Assembly: GCA_913064945.1 (NCBI GenBank)
Contig: CAJYAN010000008.1
Span: 71,440-135,439, forward strand
Origin: an uncultured Gammaproteobacteria bacterium
GTDB lineage: Bacteria; Pseudomonadota; Gammaproteobacteria; UBA6429; Thiohalophilaceae
Length of the DNA: 64,000 nucleotides
Direction: 5' to 3'
The notes below the pieces were generated by a model that saw nothing but the letters and a program-made list of their open reading frames with translations, made no database searches and was not told the origin of the DNA. Every line of letters starts with the position of its first letter. The stretch's first letter is position 1. Position numbers and translations under genes: made by a program. Shown one piece after another: positions 9,467-18,143 of the stretch.

Positions 9467-10228
9467 TTAAAAGCTCATCGCCTGGTAGGTGACTTGCGCC
9501 ATTTCCAATAGACGCTGATGATCAGTCTCTCCGATCAGGGCAAAACTCAGATTATCCTCTGCCCAGTACATGACTTGTTGCCCATCCTGGTCAGCGATCC
9601 GAAAGGCCGTTTGACCGGTGCCCTTGTCCTTCACAGAGATATACAGGGTTAAACGTCTACCGACTGTAGTTTGGTACATAAACTGTGCCGCTACCCCTTT
9701 ACTATTACCTGGTAACAGACGGCCACCCATTAATTGATAGCCAAATTTACTCAGGTCTGGCGTATGCAGCGGATGACCGAGACGCCTGGCCAGCCATTGC
9801 ACCAGATGGCTATCCTGATCGGCACCGACTTCTACCGGATGCAGCATTTCCGCTGTATATACGACATGCGCGATTGCAGCACGTTCGGCAAAGGGGACAC
9901 TGACCATGACCGTGTGGGTCACTTCCCCACGCCATAAATAGCCAGTCAGGCCACCAATAATAAACCAACCCATCATTGCTGCGACCCAATAACGTTTATG
10001 CCAGGATTTTCTGGCGGTAACGGCGGCAAGTTTATCCGGCAAGGGTTCAGCCAGCACGTGATCGAACAAACCATGTAGCATTCGATTTTGTTCCTGATAT
10101 GATTTTACCCGTTTGTCAATATCCGGGTGCTCGGCCAGATAGGCTTCAACTTGTGCACTGTGTTCAGGACTCAAGTGGCCATCGACATAGGCCTGAATTT
10201 CGGATTCGCTCAATGTTGATGTGTTCAT
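9467..10228 (-). CDS. anti-sigma factor, membrane-anchored
   Basis: A 253-residue protein with a cytosolic anti-sigma-type N-terminus (SEIQAYVDGHLSPEHSAQVE, a form typical of RsiW/zinc-finger-like anti-sigma factors though without obvious zinc ligands), one membrane helix near residues 90-110 (WVAAMMGWFIIGGLTGYLW) and a ~140-residue periplasmic domain. Its start overlaps the end of the ECF sigma gene by 4 bp, so the two are translationally coupled. Expected role: hold the sigma factor inactive until an envelope signal releases it. Confidence 0.87.
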   Translation of the reverse strand: MNTSTLSESEIQAYVDGHLSPEHSAQVEAYLAEHPDIDKRVKSYQEQNRMLHGLFDHVLAEPLPDKLAAVTARKSWHKRYWVAAMMGWFIIGGLTGYLWRGEVTHTVMVSVPFAERAAIAHVVYTAEMLHPVEVGADQDSHLVQWLARRLGHPLHTPDLSKFGYQLMGGRLLPGNSKGVAAQFMYQTTVGRRLTLYISVKDKGTGQTAFRIADQDGQQVMYWAEDNLSFALIGETDHQRLLEMAQVTYQAMSF

Positions 10229-10719
10229 TTCACTCTCCGTAGTTGCGGGCCAGCATCGCCATTCATCAGCAGGCTCAGACGTTCACGGGCGCGTGCCAGC
10301 CTGGACATCACCGTGCCCACGGGTAGGTTTAGAACCTTAGCAGCCTGCTCATAAGTCAGTTGTTCCAGACCAATTAACAGAATCGTTGCCCGATGATCAT
10401 CACTTAAGGCTTGTAGCGCCTGCATAAAATCGCGTGTCGTGAGCATTTCATCAGCAAAATCGTTACTGCCAGTGTCACTCTCTTCTATCGATTGGTGCTG
10501 CCAGCGTTTTGACTGCGGTAATTGATTCACAAATAGATTATGCATGATCGTAAACAACCAGGCACGCAGGTTGCTGCCCGTTTTAAAAAATGACAGTTTG
10601 TTAAGGCCGCGTTCAAGCGTATCCTGGACAAGGTCGTCTGCAAGGCTGCGATCCCGTAACAGCGCTATCGCATAACGGCGCAGAGCGGGAATATGTTCAT
10701 TAAAGGGATGGTCGGACAT
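10225..10719 (-). CDS. ECF RNA polymerase sigma factor
   Basis: An ECF sigma-70 factor of about 164 residues when started at ATG 10717-10719. An upstream in-frame ATG adds 22 residues that do not look like sigma sequence. Region 2 carries ALLRDRSLADDLVQDTLERG and LRAWLFTIMHN. Region 4 carries LTYEQAAKVLNLPVGTVMSRLARARE, a helix-turn-helix for the -35 element. It is the first gene of a two-gene unit with its anti-sigma factor. Target genes are not visible; autoregulation is typical for the class. Confidence 0.92.
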   Translation of the reverse strand: MSDHPFNEHIPALRRYAIALLRDRSLADDLVQDTLERGLNKLSFFKTGSNLRAWLFTIMHNLFVNQLPQSKRWQHQSIEESDTGSNDFADEMLTTRDFMQALQALSDDHRATILLIGLEQLTYEQAAKVLNLPVGTVMSRLARARERLSLLMNGDAGPQLRRVK

Positions 10720-10802
10720 ACTAACATTCCCGCGATTTTGGTTGCTTCCAGCATTCCTGCCGCTCCAGGCGAGCGGCAGAGGCAACGGTCGCTAGTGCGG
10801 GT

Positions 10803-11369
10803 ATGCAGCGGAGTGCAACACGCCTTGAGGCCAGGACAGCGGAAGCCTCAAGGGCACAACAAAGCGCGGCTAAATCTCAACGTGAAGCCGCCATTTCTTT
10901 ACAACAGGCCGAATTATCGCAGCAGCAAACACGCGAAGCACAAATGCGCGCCAGCAAACTGGAAAAAGAACTAAAGGACTTGAATGCCAAACAAACTGAT
11001 CGTGGTATGGTAATCACGTTAGGCGATGTGTTATTCGATACCAATAAGGCTAAACTCAGGTCCAGCAGTACACGTAGCTTACAAAAGCTTGTCACCTTTC
11101 TTAATAAGCACCCTAAGCGCATGGTGCTGATTGAAGGTTATACTGATAGTACCGGTAGTGCTGAATACAACCTAGCCCTCTCGTCACGTCGCTCCTATTC
11201 CGTGCAATCGGCGTTGATGAATATGGGGATTAGCAAAGATCGTATCAACACCCATGGATATGGTCTTGCGTCACCGGTTGCGACCAATACCACTGCCGCT
11301 GGTCGGCAAATGAATCGTCGCGTAGAAATTGTACTCCCGGACAATGACAACACTATTTCTAAACGATAG
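10803..11369 (+). pseudogene. OmpA-family protein lacking its export signal (probably truncated)
   Basis: The 188-residue frame has a coiled-coil Ala/Gln/Arg-rich segment (1-60) followed by a full OmpA-like peptidoglycan-binding domain (VLFDTNKAKL, LIEGYTDSTGSAEYN, LSSRRSYSV, AAGRQMNRRVEI). Relatives with this architecture normally begin with a lipoprotein signal and a DUF4398-type region. Here no signal peptide precedes the ATG, and the frame is closed by TAA at 10722-10724, inside the divergent sigma gene. No ribosome binding site is evident at 10803. The likely reading is a 5' deletion that fused the remnant to the sigma locus. A cytoplasmic functional form cannot be excluded. Confidence 0.7.
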
Positions 11370-11927
11370 CTATAAATAACACCAGTAGCGAAAAGCGGTG
11401 CTGCGGCAATTTCCGCATGTTCAGCGTCTGAGGATTTTCCCCTAGACTTTGATCCATACGACTAGGCTGCGTTACCAAAGACCAGGCAGTGACAAATGAT
11501 TATTATAGCCTGTCTTTGGTAACCAGATTCGTCTGGGCTTGAGACCTTGGAGCGCATTGGCATTCCATAACGACGTTCAAATGTTAGTCCTTCTACCAAT
11601 CCCTGCCCACCCTCGTCCGGTTTTATCTTCGGCAAAGATGAAAGATGTTTGTCTCGCCATACTCGGCAAAAGAATAGATCATGGCATACACGAATCATAA
11701 CGCACTGATTTTACATGCTATTATTTGTAGCATCGTTGTCGTTCACGTGAGTGATGTTCAGTCAATCAGGCAAGGGTCAACTCGCGCCATTTAAAATACG
11801 CCATACGTAACATTAGTAAAGCAGTAAATACTTATTCAGTATCGAACCGGTAGCGCAAATAGACTTAACAAACAAAATACTATAAAACAGTTATTTATTT
11901 AACATTTTCCGATACAGGGGATTGCGT
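11370..11927. other. gene-free stretch with a 53-bp inverted repeat
   Basis: About 550 bp without a supported gene. It contains the inverted repeat at 11471-11523. The right part (about 11800-11910) is A/T-rich and precedes the GGDEF/EAL gene, so it should contain that promoter. A 78-codon frame on the minus strand across the repeat has no recognisable product. Confidence 0.4.
11471..11523. repeat. 53-bp inverted repeat
   Basis: Perfect 12-bp arms GTTACCAAAGAC / GTCTTTGGTAAC. Pairing extends by AGGC after one bulged base, giving a ~16-bp stem around a ~20-nt loop. There is no T-run on either side, so it is a poor intrinsic terminator. It could be the remains of a transposon end or a miniature palindromic repeat. 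Confidence 0.6.
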
Positions 11928-14747
11928 TTGTTTCATTTACCGCTTAGTCGATCACTACGCCTCAAACTCGTTATTGCCAGTGTCGTGGTGGAAGTGATGA
12001 TGTTGTCTATTCTGGTCTTCAATAGCATGCGCCAAATGCAGAACAATCTGGCGACGCTCTCGTACCAGCGCCTCGATGAAGTGAAACACCTCATTAATAC
12101 CTCACTGGCACCACATCTGGTAGAACGCGACTATGCCAGCTTGCAGGAGATTATGGATAAAAGTCTCAGCAAACAAGGCCTGGTCTATATGGTCTTGTCT
12201 GAAGAAACCGGAAAGCCGGTGATCGCCAGTGGTATTGAGTTACATACGTTACTGCCGCCAATTGATGATAATATTTTAGCGACCCTGGATAAACCGGTAC
12301 ATCAATTTAATGGTGACATCCCGATTCGCTTTGCCGGTTATCAGTATGGCCATTTGCGTTTCGGCGTAACTACAGAATTTTTATATCAGGCCAGACAAAA
12401 ATTATTTCGCCAGAGCCTGTACATAGCAGGTGGTGAAGTCCTGCTGTCCATCATCATACTCTCTGCCATAGGCATATGGTTGACCCGTAATCTCGGCGAG
12501 TTAATCCAGATCAGTCAGGAAGTCAGCAAGGGCAACTATGATGTCAGGGTTCCAGTGCGTGGTGAAGATGAAATCGGCCAGTTGGCCACCACCTTTAACG
12601 GCATGATTTTAGCTATTCATCAGCAGATAAAGGCGCTAAGCAACAGCGAAGCCAAATTTCACGCCATATCTGATTATACCTATAACTGGGAATCCTGGTA
12701 CGGACCTAGTCAGGAACTCATCTGGTTGAATCCTTCCGTTGAACGCATGACCGGTTACAAAATTGAAGAATGTGAGGCGATGCCAGACTTCCCGTTTTCG
12801 ATTATTCATCCGGATGATGTTGCCCGTGCACATACTGAGTATGCCTTAGATAAGCGAGGTAGCACAGGCACCACACATTTTCGCGTAATTCGAAAAGACG
12901 AGTCCGTTTTCTGGGCAGAAGCGGTATGGCACCCGATATACGATGAGCAAGACAAGTATATGGGTATTCGCAGTAGTATTCGTGACGTGACTGAGCAGAC
13001 CCTGGCCAAAAAAGGCCTGCAGGAGAAAGTCCGGCAGCTAAATGATGCCGAGGAAAAACAGCATCAACTGCTAAGACATTCCCAGCAGGAACAGGCACGT
13101 ATGGTCGCGCTGCTCGGTGCGATGAAGCTCGGAATTTTATTTGAGACCAGAGATGGTGAAATCGCCTATTACAATCCAGCATTTTCCCATATCTGGATGA
13201 TACCCAAAAATATGGATCTCACCGGCACAAAAGCGAAGGAAGTTCTTAAACACTCAAGCAATGTATTGGCGAAACCGGATCATTTTTCCAAGCACATCAT
13301 GAGTGTCCCAGGGACACATGAAGTCAGTGAAACGCTGGAAGTCGATCTGGCCGATGGTCGGGTGATAACGCAATTGTGCTTTCCAGTTCGTGACGGTGAA
13401 GGACGCGCATTAGGCCAGTTATGGATTTACGAAGATGTCACTCGTGAACGACAAACAGCAGAGCAGTTAATCTATTTGGCCGAGCGTGACCCGCTAACTG
13501 GCCTGTATAATCGTCGCCGCTTTGGAGAAGAACTTGAACGCGCCATGTCCAGTGCCGCACGACGCAAAACAAGTGGTGCGCTCTTATTTTTTGACCTGGA
13601 CGAATTTAAGTATATCAATGATACCTACGGGCATCGAGCAGGCGATGCGATGTTAATCAAAGTTGGGCACGAAGCCAGCACCCTGATTCGTAATTCAGAA
13701 TTTCTCAGCCGATTGGGGGGTGATGAGTTTGCAATTCTAATCCCGGATGCTTCCCAGCAAGAGGCAGAAAAACTCGCCGAGCGAATTATTCGATCTATTT
13801 ATCAAATCCCCTTTAGCTTTGAGGGTCGCAATCTGCGGCTTACCACCAGCATTGGTATTGCCATGTACCCCATGCACGCAACAGAGCAGGAGGAATTGAT
13901 TGCACATGCCGATGCCGCCATGTATCAAGCTAAAGAAGCAGGTAAAAATGTCTGGCGCTTATATAGCCCAGAACTGGATACCTCTCATCAGATGATTGAT
14001 CGCCTGTCATGGAATAACCGGATTGCAGATGCACTGGAGAAGGATTTATTTGAACTCAATTTTCAGGGGATCTATCACACTGATAGTGGCGAGCTGGCGC
14101 ATATCGAAATTCTGGTACGCATGAGAGATGATGAAAACAAAGATGAATTAATTATGCCAGGTCGATTTATCCCTTTTGCAGAAAAGAGTGGACAGATTCT
14201 TGCTATCGACCGCTGGGTTATTCGTCAGGGAATTGAGCGTCTTGCAAATGACGCCGCGTTTCCGGATGTACCCATTTCAATTAATATCTCAGGTCGCAGT
14301 CTGGATGACCCTGCCCTGCCACAATATATAGATGGTGAATTGAAACGTAACAAGATTAACCCTGAAAGATTATTATTTGAACTCACTGAAACGTCCGCAA
14401 TCTCGGATTTGCACGACGCCCAACGTTTTATCGAATCATTACAGCGCTCGGGTTGTCGTGTCTGCCTGGACGATTTTGGCGCAGGGTTTGCCTCCTTTAC
14501 CTATTTAAAACATCTCAAAGCCGATATCCTGAAGATCGATGGCCAATTTATCCGCGACTTGCCGATTGATATTGATAACCAGATATTTGTCAAAGCTATT
14601 GCCGATGTGGCGCAAGGAATGAACAAACACACCATCGCCGAATTTGTAGAAGACGAATCAACACTGGAAATGTTACGAAATTTCGGTATTGATATGGTAC
14701 AGGGTTACCATTTACATAAACCTAATGCGAAGCCACCAACCGTGTAG
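11928..14747 (+). CDS. HAMP-PAS-GGDEF-EAL c-di-GMP protein
   Basis: About 939 residues. I choose the TTG at 11928, which sits 7 bases after AGGGG; another TTG two codons upstream touches the Shine-Dalgarno. Order: membrane helix (~13-32), periplasmic sensor (~35-155), second helix, HAMP (ISQEVSKGNYDVRVPV), two PAS-like domains, GGDEF and EAL. The GGDEF site is intact (RLGGDEF), so cyclase activity is expected. The EAL signature reads EILVR, but Asn (INISG), ELTET, LDDFGAG, KIDG and AEFVE are present, so phosphodiesterase activity is possible. It is followed 29 bp later by a PhnD-like binding protein gene, probably in the same operon. Confidence 0.9.
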   Translation: MFHLPLSRSLRLKLVIASVVVEVMMLSILVFNSMRQMQNNLATLSYQRLDEVKHLINTSLAPHLVERDYASLQEIMDKSLSKQGLVYMVLSEETGKPVIASGIELHTLLPPIDDNILATLDKPVHQFNGDIPIRFAGYQYGHLRFGVTTEFLYQARQKLFRQSLYIAGGEVLLSIIILSAIGIWLTRNLGELIQISQEVSKGNYDVRVPVRGEDEIGQLATTFNGMILAIHQQIKALSNSEAKFHAISDYTYNWESWYGPSQELIWLNPSVERMTGYKIEECEAMPDFPFSIIHPDDVARAHTEYALDKRGSTGTTHFRVIRKDESVFWAEAVWHPIYDEQDKYMGIRSSIRDVTEQTLAKKGLQEKVRQLNDAEEKQHQLLRHSQQEQARMVALLGAMKLGILFETRDGEIAYYNPAFSHIWMIPKNMDLTGTKAKEVLKHSSNVLAKPDHFSKHIMSVPGTHEVSETLEVDLADGRVITQLCFPVRDGEGRALGQLWIYEDVTRERQTAEQLIYLAERDPLTGLYNRRRFGEELERAMSSAARRKTSGALLFFDLDEFKYINDTYGHRAGDAMLIKVGHEASTLIRNSEFLSRLGGDEFAILIPDASQQEAEKLAERIIRSIYQIPFSFEGRNLRLTTSIGIAMYPMHATEQEELIAHADAAMYQAKEAGKNVWRLYSPELDTSHQMIDRLSWNNRIADALEKDLFELNFQGIYHTDSGELAHIEILVRMRDDENKDELIMPGRFIPFAEKSGQILAIDRWVIRQGIERLANDAAFPDVPISINISGRSLDDPALPQYIDGELKRNKINPERLLFELTETSAISDLHDAQRFIESLQRSGCRVCLDDFGAGFASFTYLKHLKADILKIDGQFIRDLPIDIDNQIFVKAIADVAQGMNKHTIAEFVEDESTLEMLRNFGIDMVQGYHLHKPNAKPPTV

Positions 14748-14776
14748 TTGCAGCACAACAAATCCGAGGTGTCAAA

Positions 14777-15631
14777 ATGAAACCCATTAACGTGCTCTTG
14801 ACCTGGATCATACTCTGTTGTTCGGGCACAGTATTAGCAGATGGAAATACGCTTATCAAACCACTACGGGTAGGCATGATGCCTTCCCTGAGTCTGCAGA
14901 AATTATTCGAACGCTACAAACCGCTTCAGAAGTATTTAGAAGTAGAACTTCAACACCCCGTCATACTATTAACGGCAACAAATTATATGACCTATATGCA
15001 AAGAGCCAGTGAATATCAGTATGACCTCTATTTTGCTGCTCCCCACATGGCCGCATTAGCCGAAAAGGATTCCGGCTATCGACGTGTCTCGCTAATGACG
15101 CGAGACCTTCGTGGTCACCTGGTGGTACTCCGAGATGGCCCAATCAAAAAGGTCTCCGATCTCAAAGGTCGCACGGTTTCGGCACCGCAACAAGTTGCCA
15201 TAATAACAATGATGGGAGAAGCTTTATTAGAGTCACACCATCTGGAGCCCGGTAAGGATGTCAAAATTACCTACACCTCTACACACAACAATGCCGTACT
15301 CGAACTTATGACCGGCAAATCTTCTGCCGCCATAGTCTCTGGCCCGATATATGACATTATACGCCGCACCAGTCACAACAAATTGAAGATCCTTGATACT
15401 ACCAAAACTGCATCACATTTAATGTTTATGGCCAGCCCCAAACTCCCTGAAGCGGAATATGAAAAACTGAAACGGGCCATGCTGGCGTTTAAGGCCAACG
15501 GCCCAGGCAAGGAATTTTTTCGCCGTAGCCCTTATGGTGATTCAGCCGAAATACATGATGCGGATATGCGCCAGATGCAGCCTTATATCAAGATGCTCAG
15601 GACGCTTCAGGTTGAACATAAACCTAAGTAA
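14777..15631 (+). CDS. PhnD-like periplasmic substrate-binding protein
   Basis: A 284-residue protein with a signal peptide (cleavage near residue 22, after GTVLA). It has the fold of phosphate/phosphonate ABC-transporter binding proteins: LRVGMMPSLSLQKLFERYKP, YFAAPHMAALAEKD, LKGRTVSAP. No permease or ATPase gene is nearby. It follows the membrane GGDEF/EAL gene by 29 bp with its own GAGGT ribosome binding site. Inference: it is a ligand-binding partner for that sensor, not a transporter subunit. The ligand is unknown. Confidence 0.85.
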   Translation: MKPINVLLTWIILCCSGTVLADGNTLIKPLRVGMMPSLSLQKLFERYKPLQKYLEVELQHPVILLTATNYMTYMQRASEYQYDLYFAAPHMAALAEKDSGYRRVSLMTRDLRGHLVVLRDGPIKKVSDLKGRTVSAPQQVAIITMMGEALLESHHLEPGKDVKITYTSTHNNAVLELMTGKSSAAIVSGPIYDIIRRTSHNKLKILDTTKTASHLMFMASPKLPEAEYEKLKRAMLAFKANGPGKEFFRRSPYGDSAEIHDADMRQMQPYIKMLRTLQVEHKPK

Positions 15632-16107
15632 CAGAGTAGTATTTTTGAAAATGACAAAAATCGCATCTGTTCTAAAACCTTTCCCCGCTTAATCCCTGTC
15701 CACTTGATTGTTGAATTAGTCGCGTGGCTCAGTGACATCAGAGTCTCTTTACAACATTTTTGTTTTTCAAGGTGTAGCGCGGGGCAGACCCTGACCGGTC
15801 TGAGTGGTCTAGCCATCGACTTCCTCCATGAAAATTGCTTCTATAAATGACTAGGCCGTCCAGGGGGATGTCAAATGTAAGGCCTGACCCCGTTTTTCTC
15901 TGACCCCGTTTTTCTTCGTGACCCCGTTTTTCTTCGGTGTTTGATTGGATCCCCCTCTTACTCATGCCTGGCGTCATTGTGCGTACCCTACCTGTCTTTA
16001 TAATCCCAACTCATATCAGACTCATTTTACATTTGTGTTCTAAGCCACTGATTTATTTATTGAATATGTGATCACCATGCCTAGTCATTCACAGCCCTCA
16101 GATATTG
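15632..16107. other. gene-free stretch with short tandem repeat
   Basis: No supported gene. It contains the 18-bp tandem repeat at 15885-15936 and nearby phrases resembling dispersed intergenic repeats. The end of the region leads into the toxin-antitoxin promoter. Confidence 0.4.
15885..15936. repeat. 18-bp tandem repeat, 2.9 copies
   Basis: TGACCCCGTTTTTCTTCG occurs at 15901-15918 and 15919-15936, preceded by a 16-bp partial copy at 15885-15900. The phrase resembles widely dispersed intergenic repeats of gammaproteobacteria. Confidence 0.75.
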
Positions 16108-16147
16108 TTGCATACACATCATTTGTAACTATAATGTGCATATACAC
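16108..16147 (+). promoter_or_regulatory. toxin-antitoxin promoter with palindromic operator
   Basis: TTGCAT (16108-16113), a 16-bp spacer and TATAAT (16130-16135) form a good sigma-70 promoter. The near-perfect palindrome GTGCATATACAC (16136-16147) covers the expected start of transcription, where an autorepressing antitoxin would bind. A half-site GCATACAC lies in the spacer. The antitoxin start codon is 20 bp further on. Confidence 0.65.
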
Positions 16148-16167
16148 TTTTCACTATAGAGAGAGTT

Positions 16168-16524
16168 ATGACGACTTTACAGGCTCCTGCCGTTGATAAT
16201 GCTGAAGTCCTTTCAAAGGCCGTTTTGAATGCCGGTAAGGCCCTTGGCCTGACGCAGACCGAGGTTGGCCGTATTATTGGTAAAGACCGGACCTCCATTG
16301 CCCGTGGTCTGGACCCAGCCAGTAAGGCGGGAGAACTGGCCTTGATGCTCATCCGTTGCTATCGAAGCCTGTTTGTCCTGGTCGGTGGGGAGCAGGCCGA
16401 TCTCACTCACTGGATGAAAACCGAAAACCGGCATATTCGTGGTGTGCCGGCCGAGCAGGTCCAGAGCGTACAGGGCCTAAACCGTGTCCTCGAGTATCTG
16501 GATGCCATGCGTGGCAAGGTATGA
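16168..16524 (+). CDS. Xre/MbcA-type antitoxin (toxin-binding DUF2384 domain)
   Basis: A 118-residue antitoxin. The N-terminal half carries a helix-turn-helix (ALGLTQTEVGRIIGKDRTS). The C-terminal half is the DUF2384/MbcA-ParS toxin-binding domain (ELALMLIRCYRSLFVLVGG, WMKTENRHIRGVPAEQV), whose end normally plugs the RES toxin active site. Its stop overlaps the toxin start (ATGA), so the two are co-translated. Expected to repress its own promoter through the palindrome at 16136-16147. Confidence 0.92.
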   Translation: MTTLQAPAVDNAEVLSKAVLNAGKALGLTQTEVGRIIGKDRTSIARGLDPASKAGELALMLIRCYRSLFVLVGGEQADLTHWMKTENRHIRGVPAEQVQSVQGLNRVLEYLDAMRGKV

Positions 16525-17267
16525 TCGATATCTGGTCCGAAGTAGGAGACCAGATCGTCCCCTTCCCGATTCAGGGTGAGCTTATTCGGGTCGTTGAGAG
16601 TCAGGAACAAATCGCGACCAACAGTCTCGTGAATACCTTTGCGGAACAGGATGCTCTGGAGACGATGCTGGAGGCGACCAAACCACCATTCCCTGCTGGC
16701 TTGCATTACTTACTGGCCACCCCCTTTCGCTATCCACCGTTAGCGCATGGTTCACGCTTCGGTGGCAGATTTGAACCGAGTTTATTTTATGCTTCTCAAA
16801 CCTTAACCACGGCGTTTGCCGAGACCGGTTATTACCGCCTGTTGTTCTGGCGTGGCATGCGTGTGCCTCCGCCTTCAGGCAAGTACGTTACACAACACAG
16901 CGTTTTTGGCGTTCCTTACGACACGTCGAACGGCCTGAAACTCCAGGATGGTCCTTTAAAGCTATACGAGAAATCGTTAACCAGTCCCAGTGAATACACA
17001 GTGACGCAGAAGTTAGGTACGGCGATGCGAGATGCGGGTATCGAGGCGTTTGAATATATCTCGGCACGAGATTTAGATCGTGGTATTAACGTGGCACTTT
17101 TTACGCCGGACGCGCTTGGTGCCAGCACACCCACGTACCAGGCGCCGTGGCTTTGTCAGACCAGCGGTGCTGCCGTGAGTTTTTATACAAAGACCGATGG
17201 CCGTGTTTACGAATATGTTGTCGACAACTATCTTGTTGATGGCGTTTTTCCTGAGCCTGCGGTTTAA
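16521..17267 (+). CDS. RES-domain toxin
   Basis: A 248-residue RES-family toxin. The ATG at 16521 overlaps the antitoxin stop by 4 bp. An earlier in-frame start would add 55 residues read out of frame with the antitoxin. RES features: LIRVVESQEQ, GSRFGGRFEPSLFYAS with the conserved Arg residues, and TTAFAETGYYR with the catalytic Glu. Known family members (MbcT, ParT) destroy NAD+ or ADP-ribosylate a target. It pairs with the upstream Xre/DUF2384 antitoxin as a type II system. Confidence 0.92.
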   Translation: MIDIWSEVGDQIVPFPIQGELIRVVESQEQIATNSLVNTFAEQDALETMLEATKPPFPAGLHYLLATPFRYPPLAHGSRFGGRFEPSLFYASQTLTTAFAETGYYRLLFWRGMRVPPPSGKYVTQHSVFGVPYDTSNGLKLQDGPLKLYEKSLTSPSEYTVTQKLGTAMRDAGIEAFEYISARDLDRGINVALFTPDALGASTPTYQAPWLCQTSGAAVSFYTKTDGRVYEYVVDNYLVDGVFPEPAV

Positions 17268-17330
17268 TAATTTCGCGCGACATTAGCACGCTATTTTCTC
17301 ACTGCAGAACATCACTCCGTTCAATACTGA

Positions 17331-18128
17331 TCACTGCTGGGCATCGACGACCTTATACTTTTTCATCGACTTTTCAATCACGCGTGACGCCGCCATAAAA
17401 CCAAAACTCGCCGTTACATGGGTGGCGGTGCCGTAACCGAAACGGCAATCCAGCGACACGCCGTGGATACCGGGCTTGGCGTGACTGACCGTGCCATCTG
17501 TTTTGGGGTAGACCGGTTGCTGGCGCGAGAAGACGCAGTCGATTCCAAAACTCTTCTTGGTATTGCGAGTAAAACCATACTCATCACGCAGCCGTGAACG
17601 TACCTTGGCCGCCAACGCATCGTTGTAGGTTTTACTCAGGTCAACAATTTCAATCATGGTCGTATCCGTCAGTCCACCGGCACCACCAGTCGTAATCATC
17701 GGAATCTTGTTGCGCTTGCAGTGATTAATAATGCCCGCTTTGAACTTGATACTATCAATGGCATCGACCACGTAGTGATAACCACGCTCAAGAATATCGG
17801 CCATGTTATCCAGAGTGATGAAGTCATCAATCAAATTGAGTTTAATGGCGGGATTAATATCACGGCAACGCTCGGCGATGACGGTGATCTTTTTTTGCTC
17901 GACCGTCGAGGTCATGGCATGGATCTGTCTGTTGGTATTACTGATCGCAATGGTGTCGTAGTCTACCAGGGTCAGTTCCCCCACTCCGCTACGAGTCAGC
18001 GCTTCGACCACCCAGGAACCCACACCGCCAATACCGACAACACAAATGTGCAACGACTGGATCAATACCAGGCCCTGGTCGCCATACAGACGGCGAATGC
18101 CTTCAAAGCGTGGATCAACTGTTGTCAT
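17331..18128 (-). CDS. tcdA: tRNA threonylcarbamoyladenosine dehydratase
   Basis: A 265-residue E1-like ATP-dependent dehydratase that cyclises t6A37 of tRNA to ct6A. The nucleotide-binding GIGGVGSWVVEAL, the adenylation segment LVDYDTIAISNTNRQ and the ITTGGAGG segment identify TcdA (CsdL/YgdL). The family works with the cysteine desulfurase CsdA/CsdE, which are not in this window. It lies 15 bp downstream of a TatD gene on the same strand, so these and the SulP gene may be co-transcribed. Confidence 0.93.
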   Translation of the reverse strand: MTTVDPRFEGIRRLYGDQGLVLIQSLHICVVGIGGVGSWVVEALTRSGVGELTLVDYDTIAISNTNRQIHAMTSTVEQKKITVIAERCRDINPAIKLNLIDDFITLDNMADILERGYHYVVDAIDSIKFKAGIINHCKRNKIPMITTGGAGGLTDTTMIEIVDLSKTYNDALAAKVRSRLRDEYGFTRNTKKSFGIDCVFSRQQPVYPKTDGTVSHAKPGIHGVSLDCRFGYGTATHVTASFGFMAASRVIEKSMKKYKVVDAQQ

Positions 18129-18143
18129 CAGCCAATAAAATAG

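Noticed and set aside
11462..11698. A 78-codon minus-strand frame across the 11471-11523 inverted repeat
   Set aside because: No recognisable domain, no ribosome binding site, and it spans a palindrome. It is most likely chance.
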